Origin: Hybos culiciformis
Taxonomy: Eukaryota; Arthropoda; Insecta; Diptera; Hybotidae
Assembly (NCBI GenBank): GCA_964007475.1
Contig: OZ023273.1
Coordinates: 81,570,598-81,634,597, forward strand
Direction: 5' to 3'
Length of the DNA stretch: 64,000 bases
In this document: positions 1-12,319 of the stretch, piece after piece
How positions within the stretch are numbered: position 1 is the stretch's first letter
Layout: every line of letters begins with the position of its first letter
Translations under genes and position numbers: made by a program
The notes under the pieces: model-generated
The model's database searches: none
The model's input: the letters and a program-made list of their open reading frames with translations, nothing else
Told to the model about the DNA's origin: nothing

Positions 1-214
1 TGCCTCCTTATTAAATAGACTATTGTCTTAAGTAAATACTCACCGTTAGGTATAATGAGTGAGTTTTCATAGTATTAGTATAATAAGATAATATATAAAA
101 TAAGATAACTGATCAGAGAGAGTCAGTATAAAGTAAGCATTCATAGTGTCAAGTCATAAAGTTGGACTAAATAAATAAGTATTCAATATAAAATTATTCT
201 TTTTTATTCAATAC
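1..214. other. AT-rich flank, no gene seen
   Basis: No open frame with a recognisable protein and no clear terminal repeat. It adjoins the point where the BEL/Pao integrase homology stops, so it is probably unrelated flanking DNA and not the element's LTR. Confidence 0.4.
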
Positions 215-1000
215 ACTTTACAGACCTCTTCTTCGGGAAAATCGTTGAAACGCTCTTAGAAAGCCTCTAGCCGTTAGATCTGGTAATGCTTCCAAGTGAA
301 TGGCCTTTGTTGATAAACAGACGAATACACAGATATATCCCTTGAATGATCGTATCCCTCGTCCTTGTGATGATCTGAGGGCAAATGGTCGGCATAGTCA
401 ACACCAACGTTAGTGAACGGTCTTACCGTGCTTATTCTATAGGTTGGTAACTCACCCATGAATTGCTGGTTGCCTTTAGTTGACAATTTGAACCATACAT
501 TTTCTGATTTCTTGTCGGACAGCACTTTTACCTTTTAATATCCAATAGTCCTGCCGAATCGCAGAAAGTGTTAAAGTTGTCGCCCCATGATGTGTCTCCT
601 TGTGGTATTTCCGAATTACTACTGTTGTGAAATTTGATTTGTAGGGCAAAATAATTGGGTGCTTGCCGCAATAATTAAGCTCAGAGTGCTTCAATCGTCC
701 ACCTACACGTAAGATTCCTTGAGCATCAACGAATGGGTTGGTGCTTATCAGCCTGGATGTTCTTGATAGTTGCATATTTGACTGCAGTATTTTAATTTCG
801 TTACTAAAATGTCTGCTTTGGACGAGTTTAATTATTCGCCTTTGTGATTCTTGCAATTCTTCTAATGATAATGCGCTTGTATTTCTCCCATTTTTGCACC
901 TACAATTTTTAAAAAACCGTAATATATTAGCAACTATTCTTACCAACTTGTCAAAATCAGAAAATTTCTCTGAGACATAATTTTCAATGCGTTGATGCAC
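215..1000 (-). pseudogene. BEL/Pao integrase: zinc-binding domain and start of core
   Basis: The 1000-476 frame (174 codons) carries GILRVGGRLKHSELNY followed by HPIILP and YHKETHHGA, the H2C2 integrase zinc-binding region of BEL/Pao. The next frame (525-274) contains MGELPTYR and the core start VDYADHL with its first acidic residue. A third frame down to about 215 gives LPDLTARGFLRAFQRF, after which homology ends. The catalytic triad is therefore incomplete and two frameshifts are needed to read through. Confidence 0.72.
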
Positions 1001-1119
1001 AACTTGGTTTACATGAGTTGAGACGATGCGTTCTTGTTGGTTGCTTTCACAATCGATGCTATTTGATGACGTTGTATATTCATTTGGCCAGAAAACTTCC
1101 GCTTTGAGTAACCAGTTTG

Positions 1120-1560
1120 GACCATCCCACCATAATTAGTGATTTCATAGCTTCACCGGACTAAGATCTCTCGATGCGCAATCTGCTGGATTATCAGATG
1201 ACGATACATGTCTCACTCATCACATTTGTTCACTGCTAAAATTGTTTTAACCCTGTTGGCTACAAAAGTTTTAAGTTGTCTTAACCAAGACAGCACTATT
1301 GTTGAATCGGTCTAGTATACTGTGGAGCTAAAATATAAATTTAAACTTGAGATTAATCGATTAATTAATCGCGCTAATAACACTGCTCCACATAACTCGA
1401 GCTTTGGAATCGTGATTGTAGACTTCAGAGGTGAAACAGGAGTTTTCACGCAAAGTAGCATTACTTTAATTTCGCCAGTTTCGTCTTCGATACGCGCGTA
1501 TACTGCCGCTGAGTACTCTTTCTCAGACGCATCTGAGAATCCATGAATTTGAACAATTCA
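1120..1560 (-). pseudogene. BEL/Pao RNase H-like domain, broken
   Basis: Minus-strand translation just upstream of the integrase part gives HGFSDASEKEYSAAVYAR, the first-aspartate motif of the retrotransposon RNase H fold. About 45 residues later comes IPKLELCGAVLLARL, then TDSTIVLSWL carrying the later acidic residue. A stop lies between the last two. Position between the RT and integrase pieces fits BEL/Pao order. Confidence 0.65.
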
Positions 1561-1567
1561 GTTTTTG

Positions 1568-2310
1568 TTACAACATGTCCATCTTGGAGCTTCTATTGTC
1601 TGAAGTGTCATCATTTCGTTTGGTTTTTTTTCCCCATCTCCGTGACAATGTTGATGGTAATATGTCGTCCCATTCTACTCCAGCAGTCCAAATATCTTGA
1701 AAAATTATCTTGATGCTAATAATAACTGGAGACAACCATCCTAGTGGATCAAATAATTTTGATGCCTCTGACAAAAACTGAAGTTTGGTCCACTTTGTTG
1801 CTTCAGGCTTGGAGATCCTGTATACAAAGTTGTCATTTACAGGATTCCAATATACTCCAAGTGTTTTGAAGGCCTCGTCATTTTGAAACATATTGATATT
1901 GGTCGGATCTTCAGGAACGTTTTTCAATAGCATTTCTCAGCCATTTTCTCAGCACAAAACCTCCTCGACGTAATAATTCGATGATTTCCTTTTGTGCATT
2001 GAGTTCTTCAGCTACTGTATCTCCTCGAGATAGAAGATCATCTACATAGAAATCATTCAGTATCTATTAGGCAGCTTCCGGAAAATTTTGATACTCATCC
2101 TTAGCAAGCCTTTGCAGTATCTAAGTATGGTGCTGACTTCGTTCCGTACATCCCTGTTGTAAGAACATACTCATTAATTTTTTCCGTTGGTTTCTCCCTC
2201 CACAAAATTCTTTGAAGGTTTTGGTTCTTCTTAGCAATTTGTATCTGCCGATACATTTTACAGATGTCCGCAGCATCTTGTGTGCCCAAGTAACATTTTA
2301 GTCTCAGTTT
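1568..2310 (-). pseudogene. BEL/Pao reverse transcriptase and Pao connection region, broken
   Basis: The minus-strand reading starts with ADICKMYRQI near 2260, continues through a conserved YGTKSAPYL stretch, and reaches the RT catalytic box DFYVDDLLSRGDT near 2040. The next segment (1933-1568) contains FKTLGVYWNP and LFDPLGWLSPV, features of the Pao-type linker after the palm. Stops separate the parts (for example two consecutive stops just before the YVDD segment), so no single protein can be made. The RT fingers are absent because the fragment is truncated at its 5' end. Confidence 0.78.
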
Positions 2311-2530
2311 TTTTGTTATACATCGTAAATAATTTTATAGTGGAATAATAGTGGGTTCGGCCAAAGAAGGATCTTTTTCTACCACTATAGATCCTTATTA
2401 GAATTTTTATCAAAAAAGTTTTGCTTACTAAATGTCGAAATTAATGATGTTATAAGAATGTATAACAAAATCATGAAAAAAAAAATTATTAAACTAAATG
2501 GTATCCGAAACCGACATTAAACATCCACTT

Positions 2531-2998
2531 GGATTATTAAAATCATAAATTTAGGATATTACTAGTACATGTGTTGGTTTGTGAGCTGGGGTGTGTTTGT
2601 TTGTTTGTGTTGGTTTAATAAATTAGAACTTTTAGCTTTGTAAGAGGTTCGAAAAAGAACACTATTAATACTATATGCATGTATTTGGATTATTAAATGC
2701 ATAATTTTAGGATATTACTAGTATATGTTGGTTTGTGAGCTGGGGTGTGTTTGTTTGTTTGTGTTGGTTTAATAAATTAGAACTTTTAGCTTTGTTAAAG
2801 GTTCGAAAAAGAACACTATTAATACTATATGTATGTATTTGGATTATTAAATGCATAATTTTAGGATATTACTAGTATATGTTGGTTTGTGAGCCGGGAT
2901 GTGTTGTTATGTTTGTATTGGTTTGTTTCATAAGAATCTTTTGCTTTGTTAAAGGTTCGCAAAAGGTACTAATAGAAAAATACGCTTGTATAGGTATT
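2531..2998. repeat. Three-copy tandem repeat, about 155 bp
   Basis: Units begin GGATTATTAAA at 2531, 2687 and 2841, giving spacings of 156 and 154. Each contains GGATATTACTAGTA, TGTTGGTTTGTGAGC and AACTTTTAGCTTTG or a close variant. The third copy is the most diverged. No coding sense is seen. Confidence 0.85.
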
Positions 2999-3400
2999 GT
3001 TATGTTTGTGTTATATTTTCCTTCAGAAAAAAAATCGTTAGGTAGTTTTTAAATTGATGGTCGTTTTCATAATATAAATATATAATACAAATTTAAATGT
3101 AAATATGTAATTTGTTAAATAATATTTTTATTATGGGTTTTGTTATAGTCTTATAAGGAAACAATTTTTATGATCATAATTTGATTTATTTTTTTTATGA
3201 CAATAGCAGTCAATAATAAAGATCAGCGTTTTTGGGTGTTCGCTATCACCAATATATCAATATCTGATTTTTATAAATATCGAGAACACACAATCGATAT
3301 GAAAAAAAAAAAAACGCAATCTATTGATATGTGAACAAAAAAAATTTTCAAGAATAACTTTCCAAACAAAAATTTGTATTGTTGTTTAGGTATTCTATAT

Positions 3401-3950
3401 CAGCGGTTCCCAGACTTTTGCATAGCGACCCAAATTTTGCGCGATCAAAAATTTTTTTGCTTATTTTCCTTAATTTTATTATCAACAAATTATTTAAAAC
3501 AATAATATAAAAAAAATTACAATTTTTGACTTAAACCTATTAATTATTTATCTCTAATTCGTATTTTAACGGATTGAAATCGTAAATCGCTGAAAAAGAT
3601 ATAGGCAGAGGAAAATTGAAACAATTGAAACAATTTTAACAAAATAAAAACCATAATATTATTGTTATAAGAAAAATATTTTTTTTTTCATATCTCAGAA
3701 TTGTAGTTCTCCATAGCATGTAAAAATGTAAGAATAATAAAGAACTTGAAGAATTAAAAACGAAAAAAAAATAAAACCAAAAGAAAACTTGTATGAAATA
3801 AAATTTTCATTTGTTTGGAAAATTTTTAAATTTTCAATTTTAATAGAATAGAATCCTTATTCTAGTTCAGCTAAAATAGCTTTATAGTCAATAATTTATA
3901 AAATTTTTGCGACCACTATTGGATCGCGGACCACCATTTCTGCACTGCTG
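3401..3950. mobile_element. Non-autonomous hAT-type MITE, 550 bp
   Basis: The left end reads CAGCGGTTCCCAGACTTT and the right end, on the other strand, CAGCAGTGCAGAAATGG; hAT ends typically start CAG and share a G-rich CGACC-like subterminal. The element is bracketed by TTCTATAT (3393-3400) and TTCCATAT (3951-3958), a 7/8 match for the 8-bp target duplication that hAT transposases make. The interior is AT-rich with no open frame. Confidence 0.65.
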
Positions 3951-3958
3951 TTCCATAT

Positions 3959-4738
3959 TGAAATAGTACCCAAATACAGCTCTAGCCAAGGTTCAAAAAT
4001 TATCGTTCACATTAAATTGAAAAAAATACATAATTTAAAAAATAAAATATTCGTGTTTTTTCTGATGTGTCAATAAATTGAGTATTTTAGTTATATAAAA
4101 AATTTGTGCGGCTTAAAAATGTGAATACTTTAGTTATTTTTTATTTACAAAATGGAAATTCTTAAATGAAAACAACATGGGCCGCTAGCAAAGAACTTTA
4201 TTTTTCAGGTAGTTATATATAAATATATTTTTCGAAATAAATTTTATGAACGTGAAATTTAATTTAAGTAATTTAAATATTTGTCGAAGTCGGACTCTTC
4301 TCATGCTAAAGGTTGGCCACCCCCTCCTGTATTGTATAGATTTAAAAAATACAAATATATATTTTTAATTAAAAAGAAATATCGGGGTTGTGTATTGAAA
4401 AATAAGGATTTAGAACAGTACCTCATAAATGAAGTGTGTTTTCAACGTTTCAATTAAAAATATTTTGCGGAGTTTTTTTTTTGTTAAGTTTTCTACGACC
4501 TGTCACAATTTTCAGCCAACAAATCGCATCCTTGGACACAATGGAGGGCAAAACAATTTTTTCTCAGTTCTTTTAATCGATATTTACTCAAATACCAATT
4601 TTCATGAAAATTATGTTTCAGTCCCAGTTCGAATCCTTGGGGTCTAACAATTTTTTTAAGCTTCCTTTTATCGACATCTATCTATCCATTTTTAAAATCA
4701 CATCCAATTTTAAAATCACATAAATTTTATATAAAAAC
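3959..4738. other. AT-rich spacer with a hAT-like terminus near 4300-4328
   Basis: No credible gene. At about 4306-4328 the sequence ATGCTAAAGGTTGGCCACCC, read on the opposite strand, starts like a hAT terminal repeat. I could not find a matching partner end or target duplication, so it may be a truncated non-autonomous copy. A tRNA B-box-like string occurs near 4627 without an A box. Confidence 0.3.
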
Positions 4739-4910
4739 TAGCTGACCCGGGTGTTCCGACCTTCTCTTCTGCCCCTCCCGTCTGTCCCTTACTTAACGAG
4801 ATTACACATATTTTCGCATTGATACGACCAAAATCAGCCGGGAAGTTTAGTAGTTATAAGTATTTTAATTCTTAACGGAAAGACGGACGGACAGATAATG
4901 AAAAGGTATA
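4739..4910 (+). repeat. CTAGCTGACCCGG-type dispersed repeat fragment
   Basis: Starts ACTAGCTGACCCGG and continues with a stretch containing AAATCAGCCGGGAAG and a run of GACGGACGGACAGA near 4883. The head resembles that of the longer CTAGCTGTACCCG repeat at 33.8-35.7 kb. This class is widespread in insect genomes; family assignment (RTE-derived or SINE-like) is uncertain. Confidence 0.4.
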
Positions 4911-5040
4911 GTCCGTTTTTCATTTTTGAAGGAAAACAGTAGGCTAAAAACGAAAATTTCGTACATACACTTTAATATTATTCAAAACAATTTTGTTTAT
5001 TCAAAAAGTGAAATAATTTTGTGAAGTTAATAAAGAAAAG

Positions 5041-7202
5041 ATGGACTTAAGTGATCAGTGGAAAAAAATTAAAAAAAGCGGGGCTTTTTATAGAAAAGTT
5101 CACAAAAGTGAGAGAAAAAATGAAAAAGAAAAATCTGATGAAAATGCAGGCGCTAGCACTAGCAGCAGCTCATTTTTGCCAAAGGATTCTTCTTCATCAG
5201 ACGAATTTGACTTGGGCCATCCCATATTTGAAGATTTTCCAGTATCCGATGAAGATTCCGATGAAGATTTTGAAACACAAAAGAATGCTTTAGACATTAA
5301 AGATAAATTGCGAGCTTGGAGTATTGAACACAATATCACGCATGCAGCATTAAATGATTTATTGGTAATTTTCAAATCATCTTTTCCACAACTCCCTAAA
5401 GATGCTAGAACATTAATGGAAACTCCAGTTCAAATAACTGCACTCACAGAACTTGGATTGAATGGTTAGTACAAAAAAAAATGTCGTAAGTATTTTTTTC
5501 TACAAACTAAAAAACTTTTTTTTTATATTACAGGCTCTTATTGGAACCAAGGATTTGAAAATTGTTTAAAAACTGAATTTCAAAATTTGTCTCAGCCGCT
5601 TGATATCGAAATCAACATTAATATTGACGGTTTGCCAATTTATAAAAGATCCAAACAACAGTTTTGGCCTATATTATTTAATATACATAAAATGGAAAGC
5701 ATCAAACCAATGGCAGCTGTAATTTATTGTGGTAGTTCGAAGCCTAGCAACGTTCGAGATTTTTTGCAACCATCCGTTTCAGAGTTATCACAACTTTTAA
5801 CGAGTGGCATCAAAATAAATAATTATCTTTTGAGGTTATCAGTACGTGCCATCATATGTGACTCACCCGCTAGGGCATTCATTAAAGGTAAATACAATAA
5901 CTTGCCTAACAATTTGATGTAGTACGTCATTTTTTTTAAAGGTGTTAGCAACTTCAATTCACAGAATGGATGCTTAAAATGCACAACTGTTGGAGAGTAT
6001 TCGTACGAAAGGAGGTGCAACATATTTCAAAGAACACAATGTCCAAAACGCACTGATGAAGGTTTCCGAAAAAATGAATACGAAGAACATCAGAAGTGCG
6101 AAACTCCTCTTAAAGATCTGCCAATTGATTTAATTGAAGACATTCCCGTAGGAGATGAATTACATCTGTTACCCCTGGGAATAATGAAACGGTTTTTAAT
6201 CGGCTTTAGGGATGGAACTTTTGGTCATAGCACCAAATGGTCAGCGATGCAAATTTCAAAGATATCTGAACAATTATTACAAATCAAACTGCCATCTGAA
6301 ATTCATCGGTCAGTTCGAGGTCTTGATTGTTTGGCCTTTTGGAAAGGTACAGAATACCGAACATTTTGTTTTTGTATTTAAGTACTGTAATTTTCCAATA
6401 TAATTTACCAAATTATGCATATGATCACTTCAAACTTTTATTTTGTGCTGTGACCATTTGTTCTGTGGAGAAATATTTTTATTTATTGCCAGTTGCTGAA
6501 AAATTAATTCAGGAATATTTAAATAAATTCAAAGATATTTATGGGGAAGGCCACATGACGAGCAATGTTCATAACTTGATACACTTGGTGGATGAAGTAA
6601 AACGGTAATTATTTAGCTTACGAGCTTATAATATTTAGTTTTAGCAAAAGTATTTCGATTTCGATTTTTTTTTTATTTTGTTTTAGATTTAGAGTTCTCT
6701 CAAGCTTCAGTGCCTATCCCTTCGAAACTATGTTGGGAAGTATAAAGCGTTTGCTAAGAAGTGGTGCCAACCCACTTGTTCAAGCTGCAAAAAGAATAGC
6801 AGAGATTTCCAAATTAAAATCAGATGTGACGGGTTCGAAATCCGATTATTTCCAACTCTTGGAAAATCAATTAGCATCGATAATGATAAAATTATTTCGC
6901 AATCTATTTTGAAAAATCCGGGAACAAAAATCTTTTCCAATAAAGTTCAAATTAAAAGCAACATTTGCCTTGATGGCACTTTCAAAAATAGATGGTTTCT
7001 AACAACAACAAAAAAAATAGTAGCAATGCATAAAGCAGTTAAAATAAATTCCATAATATACATAATTGGATTTAATGCAAATAATCCAGAAAGCTTCTTC
7101 AAATCACCATTAGATTCAAATTTATTAAATATTTTCTCACATAACTCCAATGATTTAAATTCGACAACTGATTTGTTTAACATAGATGATTTTTTTATGT
7201 AA
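5041..7202 (+). pseudogene. tnp2-like (CACTA-type) transposase gene, multi-exon, decayed
   Basis: Exons read 5041-5464, 5534-5887 and 5942 onward, each joined by GT/AG with phases that agree (phase 1 at both junctions); a further donor at about 6606 pairs with an acceptor at 6686. The product matches the gene at 12.3-14.9 kb along its length: an N-terminal basic segment, an acidic Ser-rich linker, INIDGLPIYK, CDSPARAF, the Cys pair NGCLKC, GDELHLLPLG, then HNLIHLVDEVKR and FSAYPFETMLGSIKRLLRSG. The last motif is shared with the DUF4218-type tail of plant CACTA tnp2 proteins. One base appears lost in a T run near 6365, and another frame change occurs between 6785 and 6910, so the copy looks dead unless these are assembly errors. 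No DUF4806 partner is seen next to it. Confidence 0.62.
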
Positions 7203-7487
7203 ACTTGTAGCTATACCCTACAAAGAAAAATTAATGTTTATGCCTTTGCTTCATAGTTATACTAAATAAAATTTGTTAATAAATAATAAATATAATTACA
7301 AACAAGCAGTTTATAATATAGTTATTAATTAAATTTTTATTTAATTTTTTATTAATTTACAGATATCACAATTTATATTGCAAAAATAAACACTAGATTC
7401 GAAAATATTTTTCAATAAAAATTATCATATAATTATTATTATAAAAATCAGAGCTGATTAAATATAAGTATTTTGGAATATAATTAC

Positions 7488-7672
7488 CAGCATACAGGTA
7501 CTGCAAAAATACTGCAGTATTTTCTTACAATATACTGGTACTGCAGAAAATTTATGTACCAGTATACTTGTACTGCAAAAATACTGCAATATTTTTCTAC
7601 AATGTACTGAAACTGCAAAAAAATTTCAGTACCAGTATAGTATATAAAATTTCAGTACTATACTTATTGTAT
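7488..7672. repeat. Cluster of TACTGCA / TACCAGTATA short repeats
   Basis: Within about 185 bp, TACTGCAAAAATACTGCA occurs twice, with further TACTGGTACTGCA and CAGTACCAGTATA copies in both orientations, making a dense inverted and direct repeat cluster. It lies 290 bp past the end of the tnp2-like pseudogene and could be its subterminal repeat region. No matching cluster is visible on the 5' side. Confidence 0.5.
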
Positions 7673-9449
7673 CCAAAACAACAACAAAAAACACCAGACG
7701 CACGTATTAAAAACACGAATACGCCCAGTCCGAGCAAAAGTTTAATGCCACCCTGGTTTTGCCCGGTGCTTATTTTTGTAAACAATGGAAAGTTTTGTCA
7801 AAAAAAACCAAAATAAAAAATTTTCTAATATTTTAGAGAACGAAACTAAAATTTTTATTTTTTAAATAAAAAGTAAAATTCAAATAAATATGTTTAAGTA
7901 AAAATAATTTGATGCTTTATTCTATGATGCCAGGTTTCCAATCGCGAAGAAATTTTAAATTTTGAAACTACCACAATGAATTATGTAATGGAAAAATTTG
8001 GAGTAAGTTATTTTTATTAATTTTTTTTTTGTAGAACAATTTTCAATTTAAACTTATATGAAAACTTTGTGGGAGATATCGGTAAAACGGGGGCTTTGTT
8101 GACCAAAACTGACTTTGATTTAAGAGTTTGAGAGCCGCTTCTGCCCTTCCAAGTTTCAGAGAAATCAGGCTTGTGCACGTAAAATGCACTTACTCTTAAA
8201 CTTCATTGTTATCAAATTTCTTTTTCTTATATTGTTTATTCGGGTTTTGTACAAAAGCAGTTTTATGATGTTCAACTAAAATTTCAATTTATTTTTAGGG
8301 ATTGATGAAAAATTGAAAAGCAAAAAAAGACCAAAGAATAAAATAGCAAACAATGATTTTATTTGAGATGATGAATTATGTACCTTATTCGCAATCAGTT
8401 TGAAGTCGAAGTATGAAATTGAATGGTGTACAGAAACGTATTTTTTTTATAAATATAAATTTTGTAATACATGCTTTAATTAATTATTTGTTTTTTACTA
8501 AAATAAGAATTAAAATATGAAATATTTAATTTAACATTGAAAAAAGCTTTTATTAAGATCAATTTCATATAGAAATCCATTATTTTACCATCTAGTTTTA
8601 GTTTAGTCATTTCAATAAAATCACCTCCCTTACAATAAACTTTGAATATCGAATAAAACCAGATTTATCATTTGCTTCACTAAAACTTTTATTGGAATCA
8701 CTAATAAATTTCAATTATCTGTATATTTAAATTATGAAATTTGGGTCAAATGAATAGAATGCCCTCAATAAATTGTAAAAATTTTGATGTTTTTTCTGAC
8801 CAATTAATTAATGTTCATTCTTAGGTTTAAAGGCACAACAGCAGTCGCCAGTATTTTGAATTGTCTTCAATAGTAAATTTTCCCCCATTTTAGCTTAATT
8901 ATCATGCAATTCTGGCATTAATGTGTTTGGTACTTTTTGACACTAATTTTGATATAGAATTACTCCAATGTCAAAATCCTTTGATTCAACTCTCATAATT
9001 TTAATACCAGTTTTAGGATCGCTATTTAATATGGAGTAGCTCCTATCCATTTTGCAAATAAATTTGCATAAACATTTATCATCCCATTCTCCAAGGATGA
9101 AATATTTTCGATAGTACATATCACGCAATTTTTGATATCGCCGAATTTATTTTTAAATTTTCTGATACATTTTTGCTAAACTCAGAATTCTGATATGAAG
9201 TTTTCGGTTTAAAAAACCAAAACAAATAATAATAATAAAAAAAAATTACAAATAAATAAATGTCATGTCATTTCACCAATCAGTTTACATTTGAATAATG
9301 TCAATGAAATTTAAATAACAACATGGAGGTATTAGCGAACGAAAGTCAGTTGGGGATGTGTTTTGGATGTGTGTGGGATACAATAAGAGTCACATATTCT
9401 CAATGCGACTTGTATGGAAGTTTCAAATCTTGTTATATATTATTTTTGG
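7673..9449. other. AT-rich stretch without recognisable gene
   Basis: No protein family recognised on either strand. A 61-codon minus-strand frame (9128-8943) and a small MNYVMEKFG peptide before a GTAAGT at about 8001 are too short to call. The last part adjoins the 5'-truncated LINE. Confidence 0.45.
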
Positions 9450-11242
9450 TAGAAGGTTTTAATATTTTTACTCCTTTGGAACGAGACAAAGACTGCAATT
9501 CCAGTCCGCCTTGGTTTACCCGTGATTTAAAGACATTAAGAAACAGAAAAAACAAGTTATGGCGCAAGTACCTTAAATCGAAAACTGACAGTGACTACAG
9601 TAACTTCATAATTTTATTTAATAACTTTAAAGAACTTTTAAATCAGTCACATGATCGTTATATTTCAGACATGTCTGTAAAATTGAAATCCAATCCTAAA
9701 TCCTTCTGGAAATTTGTAAATTCAAGAAGAAAATCAGACCAATACCCTTCATTTATGAAATTCTTTAATTCTTCGAGTGGTGATTCTGGTACAATATGTG
9801 AGTTTTTCCGAAACTTCTTCTCTAAATCGTACCCAGAAATTATCTTAAAAAATTGTTCCGACGTTCTTGCTCTCCCATTATCCTGCCTCTTCAACCTTTC
9901 CTTGTCCTTAGGTATTTTTCCATCCATCTGGAAAAAGGCATATATCAGACCCATCCATAAAGCCAAAGATGTCTCTAATTACCGCCCTATCGCAAAGCTT
10001 TCCTCAATCCCAAAACTGTTTGAACTCATAATCTTTGACGAAATTTATCCTCATTGCACAAAATTTCTTGTTGATAACCAACACGGTTTTATGAAGCATA
10101 AATCGACCACAACAAACTTAGTTGAATGTACTTCCAAATTTCTAGCTAACATGTAGGAAGGTTTTCAAACAGACGTCGTCTATACTGACTTAAGTAAAGC
10201 TTTTGACATCTTACCACATAGCGTAATTCTTCTTAAAATGAAAGGTTTCGGCTTCCCTGAAAATTTTCTAAACTGGATACAGTCTTACTTGTCGGGGAGA
10301 AGTTACAATGTCACTTTCAGAGGCGTTACATCATCTCCGATTTCAGCAAACTCCGGAGTTCCCCAAGGTAGTCACTTAGGCCCATTACTTTTTATCATTT
10401 CTGTAAATGACGTCATTTCCCTTCCAAATCATTGTGACGTGCAGATATATGCAGATGATATGAAATTTTTCAAAAAAATTGTGAATGAATCTGACAGCTC
10501 TCTGCTTCAACATGACCTAGACGTCTTCTATAATTGGTGTCATGTTAATAATCTTAAGCTTAATATTGGCAAATGCCAATTTGTGACTAATTCCCGTCGA
10601 GTAAATAGAATTCAAACATCTTACTCTTTTAACAACGAACCTTTGGAAAGAGTTCAATCAATTAAAGATCTCGGCATTTACTTTGATGAAAAACTTTCTT
10701 TCAAAAATCATTACACATATATCATAAACAAAGCTAATTCAATGTTGGGTTTCGTTAAACGATGGTCGAAAGATTTTCCAGATCCCTATACTTTAAAAGC
10801 TCTTTTTATGACTTTGGTCCGACCCAATCTGGAATATGCCAGCCAAGTCTGGTCTCCGTTCTATCAAGTTCACATTGATAGAATTGAATCCATTCAGAAA
10901 AAATTTCTGAGATTTGCTTTACGCAACTTACCTTGGTCTGACCCACTTGTTCTTCCATCATATCAGAACAGACTTAATTTGATTAATTTGACTTCATTAG
11001 AAAAAAGGCGAGAGGTGGCTGATCTCATTTTCCTAATTGAAATTATTAACAATAATATAGTATCCAAATATATTTCCAATAACATTCATTTTACTACAAA
11101 TTTTAGATTGCGCTCCCCAAATCTCTTTGTTACTTTTCCCCATAGAACTAATTATTGTAAATTTGAACCTGTCAATCGAATGTTGATTTTGGGTAATAGA
11201 TACAGCCCAAGCAGACAAAGTCTGGATACTTGGAGTAAATAA
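9450..11242 (+). pseudogene. LINE ORF2 reverse transcriptase with one stop and an internal deletion
   Basis: The reading includes SPPWFTRDLKTLRNRK, SNYRPIAKLSSIPKLFE, QHGFMKHKSTTTNL, YTDLSKAFD, GVPQGSHLGPLLF and the catalytic YADDMKFF, then the conserved LGIYFDEKL and GFVKRWS thumb and C-terminal region. A TAG at about 10154 interrupts a continuous frame just before the first catalytic aspartate; frames before and after are the same. The jump from FFSKSYPE to IILKNCSD near 9840 appears to skip residues normally found between them, suggesting an internal deletion. A 5' in-frame extension to 9323 is probably not LINE-derived. Confidence 0.78.
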
Positions 11243-11250
11243 AAAAAAAT
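9450..11250 (+). mobile_element. Non-LTR retrotransposon (LINE), 5'-truncated, jockey/CR1-like
   Basis: Contains the C-terminal part of a LINE ORF2 ending at 11242, directly followed by an A-rich tail (TAAATAAAAAAAAAT). The apurinic endonuclease domain is missing, so the copy is truncated at the 5' end around 9450, as is usual for target-primed insertions. It sits immediately beside the left subterminal array of the CACTA-like element. A related copy lies on the minus strand at 61.1-62.6 kb. Confidence 0.78.
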
Positions 11251-11998
11251 CCAAACCCTCATAGTTTGGATAAGTTTGGATTTTTATAAGGACACTTGAA
11301 TTTATAAATTAATTCCAACCGTAAGGCGAATTTTCTTTACATTGGTAGGAAAAAATTGAGGAAATATCTCATTAAGACTCCAAGCGATACGATGATTATT
11401 GGATTATCCGGTTAGAGTTTGGAGGAAAATTATTTATAGTTAAGTAAAATGTATTATTAATCCAAACGATATTCCAATAAGAAGTTTATATCTGGAGATT
11501 CCAATAATTGTTTGGAACAAGTGAAAAATATAACTAAAGTTTTAACTGGAATAATGTTTGGAATATCCAAATGAATTTCTAAGTTTGCCTACTTTTACTA
11601 CATTATCCGAGTGGAATATTTATTTTTTTTTCTATGGAGCTCAGTTATTAGTAAAAATTCTTGGAATCTCCGAGCGATGTTCTGAACATGAACATTTCTT
11701 TCTGTTTATACAAATTTATTTTTGGTGGAAATTTGTTTGGAATATCCAAGTGATTTTCTCACTTTGTAAATTTTTAACGTACTATCCAAATCAAATACAT
11801 ATTTTTTTTTTTTAAATCCAATTATTAGGAGAATTTCTTGGAATATCCGAACGATATTCAGAGCACATTTTTTTTTTCCAAAGCAATTATTTTTTGTTAG
11901 GATTATCCAAATGAATTTTTCATATTTTTACCGTATTGTCCAAATGAAAAAAATTTATTACTAAGACAATTACTTGGAGTTTCCGAACAAAGTTCTTA
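11251..11998. repeat. Left subterminal repeat array of the CACTA-like element
   Basis: About a dozen diverged copies of a 12-15 bp motif in both orientations, for example TTTGGAATATCCAAATGA (11555), CTTGGAATCTCCGAGCGAT (11663), TTTGGAATATCCAAGTGA (11735), CTTGGAATATCCGAACGAT (11838) and CTTGGAGTTTCCGAAC (11970). Spacing is irregular, 40-100 bp. The same motif recurs at 16610-17060. Confidence 0.7.
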
Positions 11999-12319
11999 AC
12001 TAACGCATTTATAATTCAATTTACTCATTTTAAAAAAGGATTTTGTGCGCGACGGTTCGTTTTTTTTAAATAATATGTAATTATCGAATTTAAAAAGGTA
12101 TAAAAAAAACTATTAATAAAATAGTGCAATTCTTGTGAGAAATTAATATTAAAAACTAACGAATTTATAATTGAATTTACTCATTTTAAAGAAGTATTTT
12201 GTGCGCGGTTCGTATTTTTAAAATACGATTAAATAAAATAAAATATTAATAAAAACTATTTATAAAATAGTGCGGTTCTTTTTAATAATTAATATTAAAG
12301 AAATAAAATAACTATAAAA
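11999..12319 (+). repeat. Two-copy 156-bp direct repeat forming the leader of the transposase gene
   Basis: CTAACG(C/A)ATTTATAATT begins at about 11999 and again at 12155. Both copies continue with TACTCATTTTAAA, TTTTGTGCGCG and CTATTxATAAAATAGTGC. The second copy ends just before the start codon at 12320, so the pair probably holds the promoter and 5' leader. Confidence 0.6.

Larger units (their letters stand above)
215..2310 (-). mobile_element. BEL/Pao LTR retrotransposon fragment A (RT to integrase)
   Basis: On the minus strand the order reverse transcriptase, Pao connection, RNase H, integrase zinc-binding and integrase core start is that of BEL/Pao pol. The fragment begins abruptly inside the RT fingers/palm near 2310 and ends inside the integrase core near 215, so both gag and the 3' LTR are missing. 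Several frames and stops are crossed along the way, so it is a dead copy. The missing 5' half resembles the complementary fragment at 26.95-30.1 kb on the same strand; whether the two were once one element is open. Confidence 0.8.

Noticed and set aside
4621..4648. tRNA B-box-like string (AGTTCGAATCC)
   Set aside because: No A box at the right distance and no foldable cloverleaf; probably chance.
9323..9450. Start codon at 9323 as the true LINE protein start
   Set aside because: LINE similarity begins only near 9450; the upstream part has no RT or endonuclease features and looks like fortuitous flanking sequence.
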